Part shown: positions 57,501 through 64,000 of the stretch, one piece after another
Position numbering within the stretch: position 1 is the first letter of the stretch
How the letters are laid out: each line of letters starts with the position of its first letter
DNA from: Brachionus plicatilis
Lineage: Eukaryota > Rotifera > Eurotatoria > Ploima > Brachionidae
Reading direction: 5' to 3'
NCBI GenBank assembly: GCA_010279815.1
Contig: QEOQ01000256.1
Location: 819,389 to 883,388 of the forward strand
DNA: 64,000 nucleotides
The notes under the pieces: generated by a model
The model's database searches: none
What the model was told of the DNA's origin: nothing
What the model saw: the letters and a program-made list of their open reading frames with translations, nothing else
Made by a program: the position numbers and the translations under genes

Positions 57501-60500
57501 TGCACAGGTCCTTTTTCATTTCGTCGTCGGGCTCCTCAAGGCCGTACACCGACAGTCTGACGTACTCGGGCGGGTTGAGTTTGGCCTGGGCCTGGGTCAG
57601 CGATGTCTGGGTTTCGATGCGATGCGTGCCACCGCTCAGATTCTGGCTCTTGAGGCCCTGGCTCGAGGTGTTTCGACTGGAAATGATGGTCTGCTCCGAG
57701 TCGTTTATGCTGGCGTAGGAGGGCCGACGCGACAACACCGAGCTCTGTCTCCTCTCCTCGTCATCATACACCTCGTCCAATTTGAGCAAAAATACATCGT
57801 TTGTATTCTTGGTGTAGACGTACAAGTCGGCACAGGCCGATTCGTATATTTTAAAGTTGTGCAAACAGTCTCTCAGCTTGCTCAGGCCCTGAGAGATGTA
57901 GTTGTTGGTCTCGTGCACTTTTTGCAGGGTCTGATGCAAACGATGCAGTTTAAAGTACACTGACCACACACACGAACAGCTGAGCGAGTTGTTCAGCGAG
58001 TCCGAAAACGACAAGTTCTTGTCTTCTGTCAATACCAGCGAGTTGTTCCATTTGTGACTCTCGTTTATATCCTTAAGAGTTATTTTCAAATAGCATAGGC
58101 GGACTAGAGTTTTCATTTGTGACTCGAACTCATCCACTATTTCCTTTTTGGTTGCGTGCAAGTTTTGTTTGACACTCAAGTCCGAGTGATTGAAGCTGAA
58201 ATAAGCGCTCATCTTCAACTGACTAATGTTGGTCTCTTGATAAATGAGCGAATTTTTGGGCAGGCTCAACTTTTGCAGCTCGTTTGTCGACTGTTTCTGA
58301 AGCGAAGTCTTCAGCTGGCTGTTGGGCGACGAGCCACCCTCTTGGCTCTGCGATGGCGACGACTTGTTATTTCTTCCATTAGTCACTTCTCGTCTGTCAA
58401 ACAGACGCACTATCAAAAATATCTTGAAGCCAACCTGCTGCCCACTACAGTCCAGGAAGAAAAAATTCGAGCTCAAATTTTGCACTTTGCTCGCGTAGAA
58501 CTTCAGCGACAGAAGTAGAGAGGAGAGCTCGGCAAAAAACTTGCCAGGATCAACGCTGATCAGCGACTTGTCCTCTTCGGTTTGAGTGGTGGTGAACAGT
58601 TTGGGAGGCCGGCTCTGCAACAGAGCACTGTTCAGCTTGCTGCTCTTGTCCACGCTCGAGTTAAATTTGGACGTGGTCACTTTGCTGAGAACTATTTTCT
58701 TGGAGTATTTGGAACAATTGACGATGGCCGCCTCCACTCCTTGTTTTATGTGAATGACATATTGGGAAAATGTCTTGGCCGAATCGATTGATGTTTGACT
58801 GTTGAGCAGCTCGTCTTTCAAGTGCCACTTTAGGTCGTTTAGACATGGCTCTAGATAGGAAAAATTCTCGAAATTAATCTGAGTGTTTGTGGACGAATGA
58901 TTGGACAAATTGGGTGCCGTGTTGGTCTGAGCGCTGCTGCTGGCAGCAAAAATGTTCAGCGGATAGTTCAAATTGAGCTCGTTGAACGAGTACCAGTTAA
59001 ATCTTAGCAAAATTTTGAGCGAGTTTGTCGCCTCATTCAAATTAATTTTTGACGCTGGACTTTTGAGAGCCGGCATCTCGCGGCTGTCTATCAGCTTGAG
59101 CGCACAGTTGAAGTCGAACTTGACAAATTTGGTGGCGAACGAGTGCGAACACTGGGCCGGCATGCTGGGCGCACCCATCGAGTCGTCAAGCTCGTTGTTG
59201 TCGGCCGTGAGAGTGGTGGTGCGGGTGCGCGACTCGACCAGATCGGAGTCGGGGTCGCACGACACCTGGCAGATGACCTCGATGCCGATCACTTGTTCCC
59301 TGGCGACAAAAAAGCTCTCGGTGGAGGAAATGTTTTTTGTCAAGTTGGAGTAGGGCGACGACGAGTCGATTTTTTTTTTTCGCCGCTTCTTCTTTTTGAC
59401 GAGGTCGTTGGCGTCCGAGTCGAAAAAGTTGGCCTCCAAGTCGTCGCTCTCGGCCTCGTTCTCCTCGGTCTCTTCGCTCGGACTGAAGTCGTCGTCGTTC
59501 GAGTATTCGGCTGGCGGCAGCATGTCCACGTCCTTGAAATAGTCCGATTGAATGACGAACAAATCGTTGAAGCCCGGTATGGTCTGAAATCTTTTCAGAA
59601 ATATTTGCTCGAATTTTTGCTGCAAATAGCTGGTTTGTTGGGCCGAGCACGGCTCCTCGGTCTCGTGGCCTTGTAGGTGTCGGCACGTTATTCGAACATA
59701 GTCCGTCAAATCGATGTCCGTTATTTTGGTTTTGGCGCCAAGTCGAAGCAAACGCTGCACTGTCGACTTGTCTATGCTCACGCCGTCGCCTACGTCACTA
59801 GCCAAAAAGTGCACTATGCTGTTCACATAGGTCTTTGCACAGTTTTCCTCTATTAGATCTATCATGCTCAAAAAAGAGCCGTCATTTTGGCTGTTGAGAC
59901 ATAAATTTTGTTTCAGAATGTCACTAAGCTTTCGCAGTTGGATCTGCTGGCCTTTGAGGTCCTGGTGGCTGGCCGCCTTGGCTATGGTGTTTTTGCTGAT
60001 GTAGAATTTGTGCTCGGAAGAATTGGAAGTTGTGAAGAGGGACTTGCGGATTAGATAAGAGTTGGATTGTGTGTGGATGAGGGAAGTTTTCAGACTCTCG
60101 GAGACTGAGTTGAATAGGAAAAAAACCAAGCGGTTGGAGTCCTGGACCCGCGGCTCGCACTGATCAGTGGACGCGTCCGCATTGATAAAAAATAGACCGT
60201 ATATGTACAATTTGTTGTTTTCAATGTCGAATTGGGGATTTATAATTTGGGACTGTGACATCCATGGGTTTGATTTGTGTGTGTTTGATGCCCGGTTGTA
60301 GTTGGAGTTGGAAGGTGACGGGTAGCAATTTTTTGATGTGGTTTGATGTAGATTGAATTTGATAAATATTTTAAAAGAGTCGTAGTTTTCGGTCTGACGC
60401 AAATGCTCCAAAATTCGCTTGGTTATCAAATCACCGGTTTTTATGTCATTCAATTTCAACATTAGAGAGTTCTTTACATCACTTTTAATTTTTCGCACTA

Positions 60501-60502
60501 CA
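51566..60502 (-). CDS. SZT2: KICSTOR subunit SZT2-like giant protein (N-terminus missing)
   Basis: Two exons are visible: 60502-55525 (a single 4,978-base exon) and 53926-51566. The donor GTAAGC follows 55525 and the acceptor CCAG ends at 53927, phase 0 on both sides. Together they encode about 2,446 codons; animal SZT2 is near 3,400 aa, so an N-terminal third should lie further right. Family-like segments, judged from memory of the family: TDYVRITCRHL, FNDLFVIQ, QRFHLVNNTVLYKFGGL and, near the C-terminus, FIPFHYCCTPLLFYSNWTESI, KMRQIVLVEYSKYFESKDF and VHSFIYDFHL. Large Ser/Asn/Gln-rich and acidic linkers lie between. SZT2 holds KICSTOR together and links GATOR1 to lysosomes, restraining mTORC1 when nutrients are low. 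No enzyme motif is seen. GC content is high near 59-60 kb, so long antisense frames appear that are not genes. The assignment is probable, not certain. Confidence 0.65.
53927..55524 (-). other. 1.6 kb intron of the SZT2-like gene
   Basis: Bounded by GTAAGC (55524) and CCAG (53927). It contains the TA-flanked fold-back element at 54863-55254 and otherwise AT-rich sequence. Confidence 0.75.
54863..55254. mobile_element. 392 bp fold-back MITE with CAGTA-type ends
   Basis: The ends CAGTACTGATACGCCATGAT and the inverted CAGTAGTGCTACACCATGAT match over about 65 bases, including GATTTTACG.GAATTTACGT and TTAACGATAATTGACGTA. The right end is followed by TA; the left is preceded by TG. The TTTACGTAA motif is shared with the transposon at 1649-3349. 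Confidence 0.8.
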
Positions 60503-61984
60503 CTTCAAAAAGAGAGAAAATTATTCATAGTATAAAAAAAATCTTTGATTAATTTGAATAAGAAAATTAGAAGTAGGCTTTTTATTCGAATTTTTAAAAT
60601 TTCATCCGGCATCAAATCAGAAATTAAAAAATAGAGAAAAAATTTTATTTCATTCTTTTTAATTTAAATTCACTTTTATTCGGAAGTTGTAAAACTAAAC
60701 TTGGTTGTTCTAAAACACTGATCTCAATAAATAACGTAAAAAGCAAGTCTGGATAATTTGGTGCATGGTAAAAAAGAAAGTTTTAAATTGTGGTGCAGCA
60801 TAATCGAACGAGGGAATAAGCTTATTTTACATAAAATTGAAATTTAGTAGGGATGTTCTAAAACACTAACCCATATTTTTTTTCGATTTTCTTAACCCCT
60901 TGTTATCTCAGCAACAAATAAATAAAACTAGTAAATTTTTTGCTGGTTTGCAGAGCTCAGCTAGTTGTTCATGAATTTAACAAAATTCTGTTTTAGACTG
61001 GTCTGTTATTTTTGAAAAATTCAAAAAAAATTAATTGACTCCAATTGTAAAGTACTGGTTCCTTTTTTTCTCAGTCAATTTTAAAATATTTTGACTTTAA
61101 AAAAAAAATAACGTAAAAAACAAGCCTGGAAATTTAAGTGTGGTTTTACTTAGAATTATCGTTTTTAAGGCCAGCTAAGATGTCACTCAAGTAAAACCGA
61201 AAACTGAAACCAAATTAAAGAGTAAATTTGATCTATTGTGAATTTTTCAGTTAAAAAGAATTAAAATTACTCCTCAAGTTAAAGCTTTAGAATGATGAAG
61301 AGTCAATTTTTGTCAAGGAATCAATTTTTAGAGGAAAAACATCTAGAGTTTGATATTTAAGACAACTTTTACTGAATTAGACTTTAAAATAGTAAAGATG
61401 CCGAAATATTTAAAAAATGACAACAAATTTTTAATCTCCTATGAAAATTACATATAATGTGATAATAAAAAAATATTTATTTTCTGAAAAAAATAGGAGT
61501 CAGTACTTTTAATTTGGGGTCAGTAACAAAAAAAAGCAATTAGTTAAATTTTTTTTTGTAATTTTCTTATTATTTTTATGAGAAAATTGTTTATTTTATT
61601 GAAAATTTATAATTTGTTTTATTTTTTTTGCTGGTTTTTTTGCTGGTTTTTTTGCCTCAACTAATAGTAGCAGTAGTATAGTTTTTTTGCGACAAATCTA
61701 ACCTTTTGTAGAACATCCCAAGTTATATTTGGTTAGCTTGCAGAAGCATTGCTGCTTATAGCAGATTTTTTTATGCTCACTACTTACGTCTTGCGACGCC
61801 ATTATTTATAGTGCCCTTGACTCGCGAGTCCTGACACGTTCCCATAGGAAGATAATCCCTGTTCTAATTCCAGTAACGTAACAACCAGTGAATGGTAACA
61901 ACCATCCAGAGTAACGATTTGGCGATGAACTCAAATCAGGTTGCAAATTGCAAATAGAAGCACAACACTGAAAGCACTAGCTCA
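60503..61984. other. Upstream intron or 5' flank of the SZT2-like gene
   Basis: An acceptor (CTTTTTGAAG) ends at 60503, so this is probably intron. It holds short inverted segments at about 60693 and 61725 (AACTTGG..TGTTCTA) and at 61040 and 61490 (around AAAGTACTG), plus a direct repeat of AATAACGTAAAAAACAAGC at about 60733 and 61107. It may be one decayed element. I see no exon. Confidence 0.4.
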
Positions 61985-62098
61985 GATCTTTAATTTATTT
62001 ATTTTTTCTAACGTTACATTTATTTGACTTGACTAGGATTCGAACCCGGACTCTCAGTCACAATTAACTGTTGTTTTACCCACTACACCACCACCTCT
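61985..62098 (-). repeat. tRNA-derived SINE or tRNA pseudogene
   Basis: The minus strand has a good A box (TGGTGTAGTGG) and a perfect B box (GGTTCGAATCC) at tRNA spacing, both RNA polymerase III promoter elements. The acceptor strands do not pair, the anticodon arm is irregular and the T-stem has a mismatch, so it is not a working tRNA. An A-rich tail (AAAAAATAAATAAATTAAAG) follows, as in SINEs. Confidence 0.6.
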
Positions 62099-62144
62099 CA
62101 AAAATAGAATTCGATTCTCGAAATAAATGAGGTCTTCTATTTAA

Positions 62145-63864
62145 CCCTCATACAGCTTTTATCGGGTCAAAAATGACCCGATATAATTTTTTGTTCTTTT
62201 TTTAGTTAAACATTGGATTGGATAAAAAAATTTTTTGATTGACAATTATTTGCCAAATAAATTAAAGTTTGTTTTATTTGTTTAGCAGATGCGAACACGT
62301 AGAAAATCAATTGATTGAACTGTTTTTAGAAAATTCACTTTTGAAACTTTTGAAAGACTTTACACATACGATTTTTTTTCTATGTATTTTTTCGAGAAAA
62401 TTTTTTTAAATAAATCAGACAAAAAAAACTTAACATTTTCTTTCCTATTTTAAACTTATTTTCAAAAATATTCGCCAAAAGACCAAGAAATATAAAGAAA
62501 CTTTATTAATTTATAAAGAGACTTAATGTTTCATAAAACTCAATTTTTTGATTTAAAATATTAAAGAAATTGAAAATGAGTAATCAACCGATTCAACTAA
62601 ATTCAAGTGAAGCTATTTCTGACTTCAATAAATTTTCACTTGATTTAAATAAGTTATCTACTGAATCAATTGAAATTAATCGATTAATTCCCTTTACAAA
62701 TAGTAAAATTCAAACTAGAATTTAAAAAAAAAAGGTGATTGCTTAAGACCGTACGCTTTAAAGAATTATGGAACAAACTACCCATCACTTGAACTTGAGT
62801 TCATCGCCAATATTAGTCCACAATTTTTACCTGATGACAGCTATTATTCATATTTACTATCCACATTTCTACCATTACAATTAGTAGGCAGTGATTCATT
62901 TTGCTATGTTTAAAGTGTATAATCACCTTCTTAGTCAAAGTACTTTTGAAACAGGATTATTATTTGTAAAGACAGACAATTTTAGTTATAAAATGGTAAT
63001 GGGGTGTCTTAAATTTTCATGAAGAATATTATTCATAGTTTTTTGTGTAAAATTGAGTATTTACTATAATCATACAAAATTTGGTAAAAAATATCATTCC
63101 ATTCAAAAGATATTACATTTTATTCACAAAACCCCTTTTTTTGAACTTAATATAATTTTAGCGATTTTTGGATGTTTTTGATAATATCTTTTGAACAAAG
63201 CATTGGAAAAATTTGACCTTGGTGTCATTAGAGAGCTGATAAAATTCTCTATTCACTGATATATAAAAATATATAGGTAAAAAATGAAAACCTCGGGGAC
63301 ATTTTTAGGATTGACTGGTATTCAAAGTCACCAGGGTTCCTTGTGACCTGGTTGTCAGATCAACGAAATTTCAAATGTTTTATGTATATAAGTAGTCATT
63401 CTATATCTGTGTTAAATTTCATCTGAAACAAACATACCTTTCATATTTCTTTTTAAATTTAAAATTGCGAGAAATACTAAATTATCATACAACTTACCTT
63501 TAAACAAGGTCTAAAAAGAACAAATTCAGGAGAAGAAAAAGATGAATAAATTTTAACACAAGAAATGAAAATCTACTGATGAAGCATATCCGAATTAAAT
63601 AATTAATTAATTATTGAAATTGATTAAGAATTGAAAATATTTCAGAATAAAAAAATTAGACTTCACACATTTTTATTACTTAGATCTTAAAAAAAATCCC
63701 ACTTATAATTTTTTTGTAAATAAATAAAAATTATATGAGATATCATTTTAAAGCAAATGTAACTTGAAAATTTTTAGTTTTAAAAAATAAAGTTAACGTC
63801 TCGTTACTCGCATATAAAGCTCTGCTTCCTGTATCTCATTTTTCTACTCTTAGCTGTATGAGGG
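62145..63864. mobile_element. piggyBac-like element with TTAA target sites
   Basis: Inverted ends CCCTCATACAGCT (62145) and AGCTGTATGAGGG (to 63864) are each bordered by TTAA (62141-62144 and 63865-63868), the piggyBac target. A perfect hairpin ATCGGGTCA-AAAA-TGACCCGAT at 62161-62182 lies just inside the left end; such GGGTCA/TGACCC subterminal hairpins are common in this superfamily. At 1.7 kb it is too short for a normal intact transposase, and none is recognised. Confidence 0.8.
62576..62965 (+). pseudogene. Decayed coding sequence inside the piggyBac-like element
   Basis: A 49-codon frame (62576-62725, starting MSNQPIQLNSSEAISDFNKF) is followed by a second protein-like block (RPYALKNYGTNYPSLELEFI, ISPQFLPDDSYYSYLLSTFL), then a frameshifted block (VYNHLLSQSTFETGLLFVK). 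The composition is clearly protein-like. The family is not recognised; it could be transposase N-terminal residue or captured sequence. Confidence 0.4.
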
Positions 63865-63903
63865 TTAAATCTAAATACATTACAATTTAAAACTAACTTG
63901 TAC

Positions 63904-63990
63904 ATTTCTTTTCCTCGACTCTTCCTCTTCCTCAACTCATCCTTTCCTCTCCTAAGAGTTGAAGAAAGGAATAGTCGAGGAAAAGAAAAT
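63904..63990. repeat. Inverted repeat at the right edge
   Basis: TTTCTTTTCCTCGACT..TTCCT and its inverted copy AGGAATAGTCGAGGAAAAGA form arms of about 38 bases with few mismatches. It may be the start of another fold-back element cut by the window edge. Confidence 0.5.
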
Positions 63991-64000
63991 ATAAGGAAAG

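Noticed and set aside
57271..59686. Long antisense open frames opposite the SZT2-like exon
   Set aside because: They are shadows caused by the high GC and codon bias of the real minus-strand exon, with no domain and Val/Leu/Arg-rich mirror composition.
62027..62098. Functional tRNA gene
   Set aside because: The A and B boxes are present, but the acceptor strands do not pair and the anticodon and T stems are defective.

Overview
This is eukaryotic, very AT-rich nuclear DNA, probably from a small invertebrate. A monogonont rotifer of the Brachionus type fits best. Reasons: spliceosomal genes with both tiny (about 50-60 bp) and multi-kb introns, two animal opsins, metazoan LITAF-like, MCTS1, MRPL22 and KICSTOR-type genes, and many LINE and DNA-transposon remains. 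The species is inferred; no sequence here names it.

Layout, left to right. Bases 1-5868 hold part of a calpain with an N-terminal RanBP2 zinc finger (minus strand; exons 5868-4818 and 118-1). Its 4.7 kb intron contains a fold-back element, a larger transposon with a SWIM-finger C-terminus and a 931-base assembly gap, and other repeats. Bases 7245-14539 hold a three-exon gene that I spliced by hand. It fuses an ATP-grasp ligase-like module to a TauD-type Fe(II)/2-oxoglutarate dioxygenase, and its large intron carries a WD40 pseudogene, another decayed gene and LINE 3' ends. Bases 14886-16070 hold opsin 1. A gene-poor stretch follows, with a hAT-like MITE. Bases 23940-25910 hold one LINE inserted inside another. 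Bases 27974-30084 hold opsin 2. After a second gene desert with a hammerhead-like motif come LITAF-like gene 1 (36241-36631), a Tc1-type fossil, two LINE copies, LITAF-like gene 2 (45576-45977), MCTS1 (48261-48967), MRPL22 (49132-49992) and a very large SZT2-like gene (51566 to beyond 60502). The right end has a tRNA-derived SINE and a piggyBac-like element.

All nine recognisable host genes lie on the minus strand. Exon joins were chosen by GT/AG sites, continuous frame and agreement with known protein families. Reconstructed lengths: ATP-grasp/TauD 675 aa, opsin 1 346 aa, opsin 2 342 aa, both LITAF-like proteins 114 aa, MCTS1 182 aa, MRPL22 236 aa. The genes do not form one pathway. MCTS1 (translation re-initiation) and MRPL22 (mitochondrial ribosome) are only 164 bp apart and may be co-transcribed. 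SZT2 would act in nutrient sensing upstream of mTORC1, and the opsins in light detection. The most unusual items are the ATP-grasp/TauD fusion, the SWIM-finger transposon with its TTTACGTAA-rich relatives, the hammerhead-like motif, and the nested LINE pair.
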